64,000 bases of DNA. It comes from Nostoc sphaeroides. Lineage in GTDB: Bacteria; Cyanobacteriota; Cyanobacteriia; Cyanobacteriales; Nostocaceae. Within the stretch, counting starts at the first letter, position 1. Each line of letters opens with the position of its first letter. The translations under genes and the position numbers were made by a program. Under the pieces are notes generated by a model that searched no databases, was not told where the DNA came from, and worked only from the letters and a program-made list of their open reading frames with translations. The stretch spans positions 3,966,501 to 4,030,500 of the forward strand of contig NZ_CP031941.1 of the NCBI RefSeq assembly GCF_003443655.1. Direction: 5' to 3'. Positions 36,220 through 45,979 of the stretch are shown here, in pieces.

Positions 36220-36768
36220 ATGTCTCGTATTGGTAAACGTCCAATTACTATTCCCGCCAAAGTTCAAGTGGCGATCGATGGTACGAATATTGTGGTGAAA
36301 GGCCCGAAAGGAGAACTTTCTCGCACTCTCACAGCTAATGTCTCACTCTCTCAAGAGGGAGACATATTACAGGTAAATCGTCGGGATGAAACTCGTACCT
36401 CAAAGCAGCTACACGGCTTAAGCCGCACTTTAGTTGCCAACATGGTCGAGGGAGTATCCCTTGGTTTTCAGCGCCGTTTGGAAATTCAAGGTGTTGGTTA
36501 CCGGGCACAACTTCAAGGGCGTAACCTACTTTTGAATATGGGTTACAGCCATCCGGTGCAAATTGAACCACCAGAAGGAATTCAGTTTGCTGTAGAAGGT
36601 ACCACTAACGTTATTGTCAGTGGCTATGACAAAGAAATCGTCGGTAACACAGCCGCCAAAATTCGCGCCGTTCGTCCACCAGAACCTTACAAAGGTAAAG
36701 GCATTCGCTATGCCGGTGAAGTGGTCAGACGGAAAGCTGGTAAGACTGGTAAGGGTGGTAAGAAATAG
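36220..36768 (+). CDS. rplF: 50S ribosomal protein L6
   Basis: A 182-residue L6: [72 protein letters not shown], and [31 protein letters not shown]. Located near the factor-binding centre. Two bases separate it from rplR. Confidence 0.99.
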   Translation: MSRIGKRPITIPAKVQVAIDGTNIVVKGPKGELSRTLTANVSLSQEGDILQVNRRDETRTSKQLHGLSRTLVANMVEGVSLGFQRRLEIQGVGYRAQLQGRNLLLNMGYSHPVQIEPPEGIQFAVEGTTNVIVSGYDKEIVGNTAAKIRAVRPPEPYKGKGIRYAGEVVRRKAGKTGKGGKK

Positions 36769-36770
36769 AA

Positions 36771-37133
36771 ATGAAACTTACTCGTAGAGAATCAAAAAAC
36801 CGTCGTCATCGACGTGTTCGTGGCAAAGTTGTTGGCTCCCCAGAACGTCCGCGTTTAGCGGTATTTCGTTCTAATGAGCATATTTATGCCCAGATAATTG
36901 ATGATACTCAGCATCAAACCATCGTGGCAGCATCGACTGTAGAACCAGAACTGAAATCTAGTTTAGCGTCATGTGCAAACCGCGACGCATCGGTGCAAGT
37001 TGGGAAGTTGATCGCAGTGCGATCGCTAGAAAAAGGCATCACCAAAGTAGTCTTTGATCGCGGTGGTAACTTATATCATGGTCGTGTCAAAGCATTAGCT
37101 GATGCAGCCCGCGAAGCTGGTTTAGATTTCTAA
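36771..37133 (+). CDS. rplR: 50S ribosomal protein L18
   Basis: A 120-residue L18: [87 protein letters not shown]. Binds 5S rRNA. rpmD (L30) does not follow rpsE, which is normal in cyanobacteria. Confidence 0.99.
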   Translation: MKLTRRESKNRRHRRVRGKVVGSPERPRLAVFRSNEHIYAQIIDDTQHQTIVAASTVEPELKSSLASCANRDASVQVGKLIAVRSLEKGITKVVFDRGGNLYHGRVKALADAAREAGLDF

Positions 37134-37215
37134 AGTCATTGGTCATTAGTCATTAGTTATTGGACAAATGACAAAGGACAAATGACAAATGACAACTGAC
37201 AAATGACGTTCACCA
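37133..37215. repeat. Heptamer repeats in the rplR-rpsE gap
   Basis: GTCATTA-type units (37136-37158) then GACAAAT-type units (37162-37206). Confidence 0.9.
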
Positions 37216-37227
37216 GAGCACTAAATT

Positions 37228-37755
37228 ATGGCAACAGAGCGTAAAAGTAGAACAAAGCGTGCCAAAAAAGAAGAAACCACTTGGCAAGAACGGGTTATCC
37301 AAATCCGACGCGTAAGTAAAGTGGTCAAAGGTGGTAAAAAACTCAGCTTCCGAGCGATCGTTGTCGTTGGTAACGAACGCGGTCAAGTTGGTGTCGGAGT
37401 AGGCAAAGCCTCAGATGTAATTGGTGCTGTCAAAAAAGGCGTAGCCGACGGCAAAAAACACCTGATTGATATCCCAATCACCAAATCTAACTCCATCCCC
37501 CATCCTATCAATGGTGTCGGTGGCGGTGCCAAGGTGATGATGCGCCCAGCCTCACCTGGTACTGGGGTAATTGCTGGTGGTGCTGTACGGACTGTGCTGG
37601 AATTGGCAGGAGTTCGGAACGTCTTAGCCAAGCAACTTGGCTCTAATAATCCGCTCAATAATGCTAGAGCCGCAGTTAATGCCTTATCTACACTGCGTAC
37701 CCTTGCTGAAGTCGCCGAAGATCGCGGTATTCCTATTGAAAGTCTCTACATCTAA
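37228..37755 (+). CDS. rpsE: 30S ribosomal protein S5
   Basis: A 175-residue S5 with the double-stranded-RNA-binding-like domain: [43 protein letters not shown], then [52 protein letters not shown]5 takes part in decoding fidelity. The basic N-terminus ([12 protein letters not shown]) is usual in this phylum. Confidence 0.99.
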   Translation: MATERKSRTKRAKKEETTWQERVIQIRRVSKVVKGGKKLSFRAIVVVGNERGQVGVGVGKASDVIGAVKKGVADGKKHLIDIPITKSNSIPHPINGVGGGAKVMMRPASPGTGVIAGGAVRTVLELAGVRNVLAKQLGSNNPLNNARAAVNALSTLRTLAEVAEDRGIPIESLYI

Positions 37756-37868
37756 TTTAGTCATTGGTCAGTAGAGACGCGATTAATCGCGTCTGTACAT
37801 TAGTCATTAGTGAATAACAAAGGACAAATGACAAATGACAAACGACGAATGACAAACGACAAATCAGA
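37756..37868. repeat. Composite repeat: heptamers around a 20-bp palindrome
   Basis: Order: TTAGTCATTGGTCAGTAG, palindrome AGACGCGATTAATCGCGTCT (37775-37794), GTACA, TCATTAGTGAATAACAAAGG, then ACAAATG/ACGAATG heptamers. The same order recurs at 43510, 44436 and 62217. Confidence 0.93.
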
Positions 37869-37880
37869 ACTTGATAAATT

Positions 37881-38324
37881 ATGAGACTCCATGATGTTAA
37901 GCCGCAAAAAGGCTCAAAGAAACGCAAGAAGCGTGTAGCTAGAGGTATTTCTGCCGGTCAAGGTGCCAGTGCAGGTTTAGGTATGCGGGGTCAAAAGTCT
38001 CGCTCTGGTAGTGGTACCCGACCAGGTTTTGAAGGTGGTCAACAGCCATTGTACCGCCGCTTACCTAAGCTCAAGGGCTTTCCGATTGTTAATCAGAAGA
38101 TTTACACTACGATTAATGTAGAGAAGCTAGCCTCCCTTCCCGCGAATACGGAAGTAACTTTGACCTCATTGAAAGCCGCAGGTATCCTGACTGCTGTCAA
38201 GGGGCCATTGAAAATTTTAGGTAACGGAGAATTGAGCATTCCGCTCAAGGTACAAGCGGCAGCTTTCACAGGTTCAGCTCGTAGCAAAATTGAGGCAGCT
38301 GGTGGTAGTTGTGAAGTCTTATGA
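37881..38324 (+). CDS. rplO: 50S ribosomal protein L15
   Basis: A 147-residue L15: [67 protein letters not shown]. The glycine/basic N-terminal extension penetrates the 50S core. Followed by a 74-bp gap and secY. Confidence 0.99.
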   Translation: MRLHDVKPQKGSKKRKKRVARGISAGQGASAGLGMRGQKSRSGSGTRPGFEGGQQPLYRRLPKLKGFPIVNQKIYTTINVEKLASLPANTEVTLTSLKAAGILTAVKGPLKILGNGELSIPLKVQAAAFTGSARSKIEAAGGSCEVL

Positions 38325-38398
38325 GTGAGCCGGAACAGCGCACTTAAATGGAAGCCAACTCGCTGTCAGCGCCTGGTTCACTATAAAGGTAGCACTCT

Positions 38399-39709
38399 AT
38401 GATCAGTCGAGATAAAGCCCCAACGGCTCAAGAAACTTTTATGCAGATGGCACAGGCAGCCGGGCTTAGAGGTAGGCTGCTTGTCACCGTCGGTATTTTA
38501 ATTTTGGTTCGCCTGGGTATCTTCTTACCCGTACCAGGGATTGATAGACCGAGATTTGCCGAAGCCATATCGGGCAATAATTCCATATTTGGCTTATTGG
38601 ATATATTTTCCGGGCGAGGACTTTCGACTTTGGGAGTCTTTGCTTTAGGGATTTTGCCCTTCATTAATGCGTCTATTATCATCCAATTGCTTACCGCAGC
38701 AATTCCATTTTTAGAAAATTTACAGAAAAATGAAGGCGAAGCAGGTCGGCGAAAAATATCGCAAATTACCCGCTATGTAACTGTAGGTTGGGCAATTCTT
38801 CAAAGTACAGCTTTTTCGGCATTATTCATCCAGCAATTTGCTTTAAAGCCAGGGCCAATTTTCGTAGCTGAAACTGCGATCGCTCTGACTGCTGGTTCTA
38901 TGTTTGTAATGTGGGCATCAGAACTAATTACAGAACGTGGTATTGGTAACGGAGCATCATTGTTGATTTTTGTCAATATTGTCGCATCATTACCAAAAGC
39001 TTTAGGCGATACCATTGACTTGGTACAAGTTGGCGGTCGGGAAACAGTGGGTCGGGTGATAGTGCTGCTCTTAGTCTTCCTAGCAACAATTGTTGGTATT
39101 GTGATTGTGCAGGAAGGAATGCGCCGCATCCCAATTATTTCGGCTCGTCGCCAAGTAGGTAGGCGAGTTTTGGCAGAGCAGCGTAGTTATCTGCCCCTGC
39201 GGCTGAATCAAGGCGGCGTCATGCCAATTATTTTTGCTGCTGCCATCCTCAGTTTGCCACTGCTGATCGCCAATTTTACTAAAAATGCCGATTTGGCGAA
39301 TATAGTTAACACTTATTTGAGTCCAAGTGGTTCTAGCTCCTGGGTCTATGCCTTGGTGTACATGGTTTCCATCATTTTCTTCAGCTACTTTTATTCTTCG
39401 TTGATTCTCAACCCAGTAGATGTGGCGCAGAACTTGAAGAAAATGGGTTCTAGTATTCCCGGAATTCGTCCCGGTAAGGCAACTAGCGAGTATATAGAAC
39501 GCGTGTCCAACCGACTCACTTTTTTGGGTGCGATCTTTTTAGGCTTCGTTGCTATTATTCCCACCGCAGTGGAAAGCGCTCTGAATGTGAAAACTTTCCA
39601 AGGAATAGGTGCCACCTCTTTGTTAATTTTAGTTGGTGTGGCAATTGAGACAGCCAAACAAGTTCAAACTTATGTGATCTCTCAGCGCTATGAAGGAATG
39701 GTGAAATAA
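38399..39709 (+). CDS. secY: Preprotein translocase subunit SecY
   Basis: A 436-residue channel protein with ten membrane helices. Landmarks are [17 protein letters not shown], the plug region [35 protein letters not shown], and the cytoplasmic loops [17 protein letters not shown] and [13 protein letters not shown] that contact the ribosome and SecA. SecG is encoded separately at 55.4 kb in this window. Confidence 0.99.
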   Translation: MISRDKAPTAQETFMQMAQAAGLRGRLLVTVGILILVRLGIFLPVPGIDRPRFAEAISGNNSIFGLLDIFSGRGLSTLGVFALGILPFINASIIIQLLTAAIPFLENLQKNEGEAGRRKISQITRYVTVGWAILQSTAFSALFIQQFALKPGPIFVAETAIALTAGSMFVMWASELITERGIGNGASLLIFVNIVASLPKALGDTIDLVQVGGRETVGRVIVLLLVFLATIVGIVIVQEGMRRIPIISARRQVGRRVLAEQRSYLPLRLNQGGVMPIIFAAAILSLPLLIANFTKNADLANIVNTYLSPSGSSSWVYALVYMVSIIFFSYFYSSLILNPVDVAQNLKKMGSSIPGIRPGKATSEYIERVSNRLTFLGAIFLGFVAIIPTAVESALNVKTFQGIGATSLLILVGVAIETAKQVQTYVISQRYEGMVK

Positions 39710-39711
39710 TA

Positions 39712-40266
39712 GTGACGCGATTAATCTTCTTGGGGCCACCTGGAGCGGGTAAAGGAACGCAAGCTCAAACCCTGGCTGAACACTTGAATATTCCCCATAT
39801 TTCTACTGGTGAAATATTAAGACAAGCCATGAAAGAGCAGACTCCTTTAGGAATCAAAGCTCAAAGTTATGTTGATAGCGGCGAGTTAGTACCCGACCAG
39901 CTAGTGGAAGACTTGGTACAGGAGCGCCTCAGTCAACCAGATGCAAAAAATGGTTGGATTCTTGATGGTTTTCCCCGGAAAGTGACTCAAGCAGGTTTTC
40001 TGGAGAAGTTACTGGAAGAAATACATCAGAGTGGCGAAAGGGTAGTCAATTTAGATGCACCAGATGAAGTTGTAATCGCACGTTTGCTAGCTAGAGGACG
40101 AAAAGATGATACCGAAGAGGTGATTCGTCGTCGTTTAGAAGTGTACCGCGCTGAAACTGCACCTTTAATTGATTATTACGGCGATCGCAAAAAACTCCTA
40201 ACAGTCAATGGCAACCAGTCCCAAGAAGATGTCACTACTGAACTACAAAAGGTAATCGCTTCCTGA
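39712..40266 (+). CDS. adk: Adenylate kinase
   Basis: A 184-residue short-type adenylate kinase. P-loop GPPGAGKGT at residues 8-16, AMP site [26 protein letters not shown], and a short LID region ([30 protein letters not shown]) without zinc cysteines. Converts ATP + AMP to 2 ADP. GTG start two bases after secY. Confidence 0.97.
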   Translation: MTRLIFLGPPGAGKGTQAQTLAEHLNIPHISTGEILRQAMKEQTPLGIKAQSYVDSGELVPDQLVEDLVQERLSQPDAKNGWILDGFPRKVTQAGFLEKLLEEIHQSGERVVNLDAPDEVVIARLLARGRKDDTEEVIRRRLEVYRAETAPLIDYYGDRKKLLTVNGNQSQEDVTTELQKVIAS

Positions 40267-40465
40267 AAGGGGAGTAGGGAGTAGGGAATTCACCACTTAT
40301 CACTCACTATTCCCCACTCACCACTCCCCACTCCCCCTAACAAAAAAAAGATCAATTTTAGCTAAGATATATTAATAAACTGTTGATATATTTCTTAAAA
40401 TGTGTTTATTTGCAGATGAAGCGCTGCAACTGAACACTAAATTGTTGAGTTGAGGAAAAAACAAA

Positions 40466-40690
40466 TTGTCTAAGCAAGATTTGATTGAAATGGAAGGCAC
40501 GGTTACAGAGTCCTTGCCCAATGCGATGTTTCGCGTTGACTTGGACAATGGCTTTAACGTGCTAGCACACATTTCCGGCAAGATTCGCCGAAATTATATC
40601 AAGATTTTGCCCGGCGATCGCGTCAAGGTGGAGTTAACTCCCTACGACTTGACCAAAGGCAGAATCACCTATCGACTACGCAAGAAGTAA
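40466..40690 (+). CDS. infA: Translation initiation factor IF-1
   Basis: A 74-residue OB-fold protein: [74 protein letters not shown], fully in line with bacterial IF-1. The start must be the TTG at 40466, as no ATG or GTG gives the conserved N-terminus; GAGG lies 10 nt upstream. A 200-bp gap with heptamer repeats (40267-40340) separates it from adk. Confidence 0.97.
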
Positions 40691-40808
40691 GTATATGTAG
40701 AGAATTTTACCATAAAACCATTTTTTTGACTATATTATTAGTCATTTAAGTGGATTAATTTCCCTATAAATGCTATAATTTTATATTTGGAGTCAAAAAA
40801 TAAAAGGC

Positions 40809-40922
40809 ATGAAAGTTAGAGCCTCAGTCAAGAAAATCTGTGAAAAGTGTAACGTGATCAAACGTCGTGGTCGCGTCATGGTGATCTGCGTGAACCCCAA
40901 GCACAAGCAACGTCAAGGATAA
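40809..40922 (+). CDS. rpmJ: 50S ribosomal protein L36
   Basis: A 37-residue L36: [20 protein letters not shown] and on to [13 protein letters not shown]. It keeps the zinc ligands (Cys11, Cys14, Cys27, His32), so this is the zinc-binding form. Position between infA and rpsM is canonical. Confidence 0.98.
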   Translation: MKVRASVKKICEKCNVIKRRGRVMVICVNPKHKQRQG

Positions 40923-41037
40923 CGCTCTTACCAACAGAGCCAGTTGCAGGACGCATATCATCATTAAAACGAAAAGACGGGATTAATCACGTTTTTCCAA
41001 CCAACAATAATTGCGAAAACAATAGGGAGAGTTCATT

Positions 41038-41418
41038 GTGGCACGGATTGCCGGAGTAGACCTTCCACGCGATAAGCGCGTCGAGATCGGTCTGACTTAC
41101 ATCTACGGAATTGGGTTATCACGCGCTCAAGAAATTATAGCGACAACTGGTGTGAACCCAGATACTCGCGTTAAGGACTTAAGTGATGCCGATGTAACAG
41201 CCCTACGAGGGGAAATAGAAACCAACTATCAAGTTGAAGGCGACTTGCGGCGCTTGGAGTCTTTGAACATCAAGCGCTTAGTTGACATTGGTACCTACAG
41301 AGGTCGTCGTCATCGCATGGGCTTACCAGTCAGAGGACAAAGAACTCGCACCAATGCCAGAACCCGTCGAGGCAGAAGGCAAACAGTGGCCGGGAAGAAG
41401 AAGGCTCCAGGGAAATAA
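41038..41418 (+). CDS. rpsM: 30S ribosomal protein S13
   Basis: A 126-residue S13: [48 protein letters not shown]..., [39 protein letters not shown]. Forms intersubunit bridges in the 30S head. GTG start with GGGAGA upstream. Confidence 0.99.
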   Translation: MARIAGVDLPRDKRVEIGLTYIYGIGLSRAQEIIATTGVNPDTRVKDLSDADVTALRGEIETNYQVEGDLRRLESLNIKRLVDIGTYRGRRHRMGLPVRGQRTRTNARTRRGRRQTVAGKKKAPGK

Positions 41419-41472
41419 TTTTGCAACGCTTGCTAATCCGAGCAAGTTTTACCTTAAATCAACTAAACAAGT

Positions 41473-41868
41473 ATGGCGAGACAACCAACTAAAAAAACCG
41501 GGAGCAAGAAGCAGAAACGGAATGTACCCAGTGGAATGGCTTACATCCAGTCTACTTTCAACAATAGCATTGTCACCATTACCGATCAAAATGGAGATGT
41601 CATCTCCTGGGCTAGCGCTGGTTCTAGCGGTTTTAAGGGAGCAAAAAAGGGAACTCCCTTTGCAGCACAAACCGCAGCTGAAAGTGCAGCCCGTCGAGCT
41701 ATCGATCAAGGAATGCGCCAAATTGAGGTAATGGTCAGTGGGCCAGGAGCAGGTAGAGAAACCGCTATCCGGGCGCTTCAAGGAGCAGGACTGGAAATTA
41801 CACTGATTCGGGATATTACCCCCATTCCTCACAATGGTTGTCGTCCACCCAAGCGCCGTCGAGTTTAA
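41473..41868 (+). CDS. rpsK: 30S ribosomal protein S11
   Basis: A 131-residue S11: [56 protein letters not shown]..., [20 protein letters not shown]. Forms part of the mRNA exit region. rpsD, its usual next neighbour in E. coli, is absent. Confidence 0.99.
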   Translation: MARQPTKKTGSKKQKRNVPSGMAYIQSTFNNSIVTITDQNGDVISWASAGSSGFKGAKKGTPFAAQTAAESAARRAIDQGMRQIEVMVSGPGAGRETAIRALQGAGLEITLIRDITPIPHNGCRPPKRRRV

Positions 41869-42179
41869 ATACCAAAACTTGGGCAGTGAGGACGAAAGGT
41901 TACAGCCAGCAATGACCGCTTGAACGTCTAACGTTAAAACTGTCATTAAGTGAAAGCTTGGGCAACCAGAAGCGTGTCAGATTTTCCCGCCGGGAAAGCT
42001 GTTAAGCTTCGGGCTACCCAAAATATTATTAGCGCCTGCAAGCTGAATGGGAGTGTCAAACTATACCGTAATTTTATACTAATAGTTTGATAGACCTAAT
42101 AATCTACAGGACATAAATTCAATTCTGGAGGCAATTGATTTGTCTGCTAGCAGCACCTTAGAAAAAGGGAGGCTCATCC
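41869..42179 (+). promoter_or_regulatory. Long rpsK-rpoA gap with a nested stem-loop
   Basis: This 311-bp gap has no frame of note. Three nested pairings stand out: TTGGG (41958-41962) with CCCAA (42017-42021), GAAGC (41969-41973) with GCTTC (42006-42010), and TTTCCCG (41983-41989) with CGGGAAA (41991-41997). A T-tract does not follow, so it is not an obvious terminator. The ribosome-binding site of rpoA is GGGAGG at about 42167. Confidence 0.5.
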
Positions 42180-43127
42180 GTGGCGCAGTTTCAAATTGAA
42201 TGTGTAGAGTCGAATACCGAAGAAAGTCGGAACCATTACAGTAAATTTGTATTGGAACCTCTAGAACGCGGTCAAGGGACAACTGTTGGCAACGCACTGC
42301 GGCGGGTTTTGCTGTCTAATCTAGAAGGTACAGCAGTTACAGCAGTGCGGATTGCAGGCGTTTCACATGAATTCGCCACAGTTCCGGGCGTGCGGGAAGA
42401 TGTTCTGGAAATCCTCATGAAAATGAAGGAAGTTATCCTCAAAAACTATTCTTCGCAGCCTCAGATTGGGAGATTACTCGTTACCGGCCCAACAACAATC
42501 ACTGCGGCGCATTTTGATTTGCCCAGTGAAGTAGAAGTCATTGATCCGACTCAGTATGTAGCCACCATCGCTGAGGGTGGAAAGCTGGAAATGGAATTTC
42601 GGATCGAGAAAGGCAAAGGCTATCGCACTGTAGAGCGAGGACGTGAGGAAGCCACATCGTTGGATTTCCTCCAAATCGACTCGATATTTATGCCAGTGCG
42701 AAAAGTCAACTACAGTGTTGAAGAATCTCGTGGGGAAGGCTTGATTCCAAAAGACCGACTACTGTTGGAAGTTTGGACAAATGGCAGTATTTCCCCTCAA
42801 GAAGCACTATCTTCTGCTGCTGCGATCTTGGTAGATTTATTCAACCCGTTGAAAGACATCTCCCTAGAACCAACAGATACAGGTTCCGATATTCCAGACG
42901 ATCCAACTGCCCAGATACCCATCGAAGAGTTGCAACTTTCTGTGCGGGCATATAACTGTCTCAAACGGGCACAAGTTAACTCTGTGGCAGATTTGTTGGA
43001 TTATACCCAAGAAGACCTCTTAGAAATTAAGAACTTTGGGCAGAAATCAGCAGAAGAAGTCGTGGAAGCTTTGCAGCGACGCTTGGGCATCACCCTGCCA
43101 ATGGAAAGAGGCTCTAAACACCCTTAA
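42180..43127 (+). CDS. rpoA: RNA polymerase alpha subunit
   Basis: A 315-residue alpha subunit. N-terminal dimerisation domain FVLEPLERGQGTTVGNALRRVLLSNLEGTAVTAVRIAGVSHEFATVPGVREDVLEI; C-terminal domain VRAYNCLKRAQVNSVADLLDYTQEDLLEIKNFGQKSAEEVVEAL, which binds UP elements and activators such as NtcA. GTG start. Confidence 0.99.
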   Translation: MAQFQIECVESNTEESRNHYSKFVLEPLERGQGTTVGNALRRVLLSNLEGTAVTAVRIAGVSHEFATVPGVREDVLEILMKMKEVILKNYSSQPQIGRLLVTGPTTITAAHFDLPSEVEVIDPTQYVATIAEGGKLEMEFRIEKGKGYRTVERGREEATSLDFLQIDSIFMPVRKVNYSVEESRGEGLIPKDRLLLEVWTNGSISPQEALSSAAAILVDLFNPLKDISLEPTDTGSDIPDDPTAQIPIEELQLSVRAYNCLKRAQVNSVADLLDYTQEDLLEIKNFGQKSAEEVVEALQRRLGITLPMERGSKHP

Positions 43128-43158
43128 GAAAAACCTTCATAATTCATAGTGCATAATT

Positions 43159-43509
43159 ATGCGTCACCGTTGTCGCGTCAAAAAACTCAGTAAACCAGCC
43201 GATCAACGCCGTGCTTTACTGCGATCGCTCGCCACCGAGCTGATCCGTCATGGTAAGATCACCACCACTTTAATTAGAGCGAAAGTTCTCCGAAGTGAAG
43301 TGGAAAAAATGATTACCCTAGCCAAAAATGGCTCCTTGTCAGCACGTCGGGAAGCTCTTGGCTATATCTTCGACAAACAACTGGTTCACGCTCTATTTGA
43401 GCAAGCTCCAACTCGATACGGCGATCGCCAGGGCGGTTATACCCGCATCCTGCATACCGTACCGCGTCGGGGTGATAATGCAAAAATGGCAATAATTGAA
43501 TTGGTTTAA
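43159..43509 (+). CDS. rplQ: 50S ribosomal protein L17
   Basis: A 116-residue L17: [58 protein letters not shown]..., [25 protein letters not shown]. Sits close to the tunnel exit. Confidence 0.99.
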   Translation: MRHRCRVKKLSKPADQRRALLRSLATELIRHGKITTTLIRAKVLRSEVEKMITLAKNGSLSARREALGYIFDKQLVHALFEQAPTRYGDRQGGYTRILHTVPRRGDNAKMAIIELV

Positions 43510-43615
43510 GTCATTAGTCATTAGTCAGTAGAGACGCGATTAATCGCGTCTGTACAAAGGTCATTAGTGAATAACAAAGGACAAATGACAAAAGACAAAT
43601 GACAAAGGACAAAAT
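43510..43615. repeat. Composite repeat: heptamers around a 20-bp palindrome
   Basis: Same order as at 37756: CATTAGT units, GTCAGTAG, palindrome at 43532-43551, GTACA, ATTAGTGAATAACAAAGG, then ACAAATG/ACAAAAG heptamers. An in-frame ATG at 43599 inside the last heptamers extends the truA frame artificially. Confidence 0.94.
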
Positions 43616-43619
43616 CTGT

Positions 43620-44469
43620 ATGTTAGAAAGCCACCAGCCTACACAAACTTATCGAGTAGCCTTGGTAATTCAATACCTGGGCACTCATTTTCATGGCTGG
43701 CAACGGCAAAAAAAACAACGGACAGTCCAAGAAGAGATTGAAATTGCGATCGCTACTATTCTTGGGCATCATGTAACACTACATGGTGCTGGGCGAACCG
43801 ATTCAGGAGTTCATGCTGCTGCTCAAGTAGCCCATTTTGAAGCAACAGGTTTTATTCCGCCTCACAAGTGGGCAACAATCCTCAACAGCTACCTGCCGCC
43901 AGATATATTAATCAGGGCTTCAGCTAGTGTCGATAACCGTTGGCACGCTCGCTTTAGTGCAGCCTATCGACGGTATCGCTACACAATATATACTGAAGAT
44001 CGGCTTAACTTGTTTGTAAGACCCTTCAGTTGGCATTATTATTATGCACCCCTGGATGAATCTTTAATTCAAGCTGCCTTGAAACCTCTCTTGGGAAAGC
44101 ATCACTTAGCTGCTTTTCACCGTGCAGGCTCAAAGCGATCGCATTCCTGGGTTGAGGTGCAAGCAAGTAGAGTGTCGTCGCAGTGGGCCATTTATCCATA
44201 TTGAAATACAGGCAGATGGATTTTTGTATGGCATGGTACGGCTGTTGGTAGGGATGCTGGTAGAAGTAGGTTCTGGACAACGAACACTTTCTAGCTTCAC
44301 CGAACTCTGGAAAGAAGAACGCCGGGAAGAAGTGAAATATGCCGCACCGCCTCAAGGCTTGTGCTTGTTGCGAGTCGGCTATCCCGATTTTCCCTTTCCA
44401 AAAGAGATTTGGTACGACACCTTGCCAAAGTTCGTCACTAGTCAAGAGTCATTAGTCATTGGTCAGTAG
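43620..44469 (+). pseudogene. truA: tRNA pseudouridine synthase A, split by a one-base frameshift
   Basis: The first frame (43620-44204) encodes the N-terminal two thirds, with RVALVIQYLGTHFHGWQRQ and the catalytic Asp61 in AGRTDSGVHA. It reads into nonsense after SHSWVEVQ. The C-terminal third continues in another frame up to 44469 (CRRSGPFIHIEIQADGFLYGMVRLLVGMLVEVGSGQ). Removing one A in GCAAGTAG near 44163-44168 restores a continuous protein of about 280 residues, the normal TruA length. TruA makes pseudouridine 38-40 in tRNA anticodon arms. The extreme C-terminus (TSQESLVIGQ) is encoded by the heptamer repeat that follows. Either a real pseudogene or a sequencing error. Confidence 0.85.
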
Positions 44470-44592
44470 AGACGCGATTAATCGCGTCTGTACAATGGTC
44501 ATTAGTGAATAACAAAGGACAACTGACAAAGGACAAATGACAAATGACTAATGACAAATTAAAAATGACAAAGGACAAATGACAAATGACAA
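44436..44592. repeat. Composite repeat: heptamers around a 20-bp palindrome
   Basis: GTCATTA units, GGTCAGTAG, palindrome at 44470-44489, GTACA, ATTAGTGAATAACAAAGG, then a long run of ACAAATG units to 44592. Its left end supplies the last codons of truA and its right end the start codon of rplM. Confidence 0.94.
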
Positions 44593-45047
44593 CAGTTAAA
44601 ACATACCTTCCTTCTCAAGCAACCCTTGAGCGCGAGTGGTACATAGTAGATGCCACCGATAAACGCCTCGGTCGCCTTGCTAGTGAAATCGCCCAGGTAT
44701 TGAGAGGCAAAAAGAAACCCGAATATACACCTCATTTAGATACAGGTGATTTCGTAATTGTCATCAATGCCGAGAAAGTAGCAGTCACAGGCAAAAAGCG
44801 CACTCAAAAGCTTTACCGCCGCCATTCTGGTCGTCCCGGTGGGATGAAAACCGAAACTTTCGCTAAACTGCAAGACCGCATACCAGAGCGAATTTTAGAA
44901 CAAGCTGTTAAAGGTATGCTACCTAAAAATAGCCTGGGTAAGCAGTTGTTCACCAAGCTGAAAGTCTACGCTGGGCCTACGCATCCCCACGATGCTCAAA
45001 AACCTAAAGAACTAAAAGTTAATACAATTCCTGGAGAAGAAAATTAA
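44586..45047 (+). CDS. rplM: 50S ribosomal protein L13
   Basis: A 153-residue L13: [66 protein letters not shown]..., [31 protein letters not shown]. The ATG is the last ATGACAA unit of the repeat array. TAATG overlap with rpsI couples the two genes. Confidence 0.98.
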   Translation: MTTVKTYLPSQATLEREWYIVDATDKRLGRLASEIAQVLRGKKKPEYTPHLDTGDFVIVINAEKVAVTGKKRTQKLYRRHSGRPGGMKTETFAKLQDRIPERILEQAVKGMLPKNSLGKQLFTKLKVYAGPTHPHDAQKPKELKVNTIPGEEN

Positions 45048-45463
45048 TGGTAGTAGCAGATGCTAATAGCGGTCGCGCCGTATACTGGGGTACTGGCCGC
45101 CGTAAGAATGCGGTAGCACGGGTACGCTTGGTTCCAGGCACCGGTCAATTGATTGTGAACGGTAAAGATGGAACCTTGTATTTCCAATTCAACCCCAACT
45201 ACCTGGGAGTGATTAAAGCACCCCTGGAAACTCTGGGATTAGAAAACGAATATGACATTTTGGTAAAAGCAGAAGGCGGCGGCTTGACCGGACAGGCTGA
45301 TTCTGTTCGCTTGGGAGTTGCTCGTGCTTTGTGCCAACTAGACCCAGACAACCGCCCACCTTTGAAAACCGAAGGTTATTTGACTCGCGATCCCAGAGCA
45401 AAAGAGCGGAAGAAATATGGTTTACATAAAGCTCGGAAAGCGCCTCAGTACTCTAAGCGTTAG
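45047..45463 (+). CDS. rpsI: 30S ribosomal protein S9
   Basis: A 138-residue S9: [37 protein letters not shown]..., [62 protein letters not shown]. The C-terminal KR contacts P-site tRNA. Confidence 0.99.
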   Translation: MVVADANSGRAVYWGTGRRKNAVARVRLVPGTGQLIVNGKDGTLYFQFNPNYLGVIKAPLETLGLENEYDILVKAEGGGLTGQADSVRLGVARALCQLDPDNRPPLKTEGYLTRDPRAKERKKYGLHKARKAPQYSKR

Positions 45464-45585
45464 GGAATTGGGCATGGGGCATTGGGCATTAGGCATGGGG
45501 CATGGGGCATGGGTAAAAAGTACTCCTAACTCCTAACTCCCCACTCCCCATTCCCCACTCCCCACTCCCCACTCCCTAGCTGCAA
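45464..45585. repeat. Heptamer repeats in the rpsI-rpmE gap
   Basis: GGGCATT/GGGCATG units (45468-45512) followed by CTAACTC and CCCACTC heptamers (45524-45577). Confidence 0.88.
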
Positions 45586-45633
45586 TTGAACGCTGAAAGT
45601 TATAATTTATATAGATTCATCACACAAGGAACA

Positions 45634-45876
45634 ATGGCTAAAGCTGATATTCACCCCAAGTGGTATCCAGATGCTAAAGTTTACTGCAACGGTCAAGTTG
45701 TTATGACCATTGGCTCTACGAAGCCAGAATTGCACGTAGATGTTTGGTCTGGAAATCACCCCTTTTACACCGGCACTCAGAAGATTATTGACACTGAGGG
45801 TCGAGTAGAGCGCTTCCTCCGTAAGTATGGTATGAGCAGCACTCAAACATCTGGCGACGAACAAGACAAAAAGTAG
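45634..45876 (+). CDS. rpmE: 50S ribosomal protein L31
   Basis: An 80-residue L31: MAKADIHPKWYPDAKVYCNG, STKPELHVDVWSGNHPFYTGTQKI, ERFLRKYGM. Only one of the four zinc cysteines remains (Cys18), so it is a zinc-free form, usual for cyanobacteria. Start ATG 45634; the longer frame from 45586 adds unconserved residues. Confidence 0.97.
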   Translation: MAKADIHPKWYPDAKVYCNGQVVMTIGSTKPELHVDVWSGNHPFYTGTQKIIDTEGRVERFLRKYGMSSTQTSGDEQDKK

Positions 45877-45979
45877 CGAGTTGGCTCTGCTGTTAACGAC
45901 GGCCCTGCATCAGCTGGGTCGATTTTCATTTATATGCTCGAGCCAATTTGTTATTTTTTAAGGAGCGATCGCAATCGTC

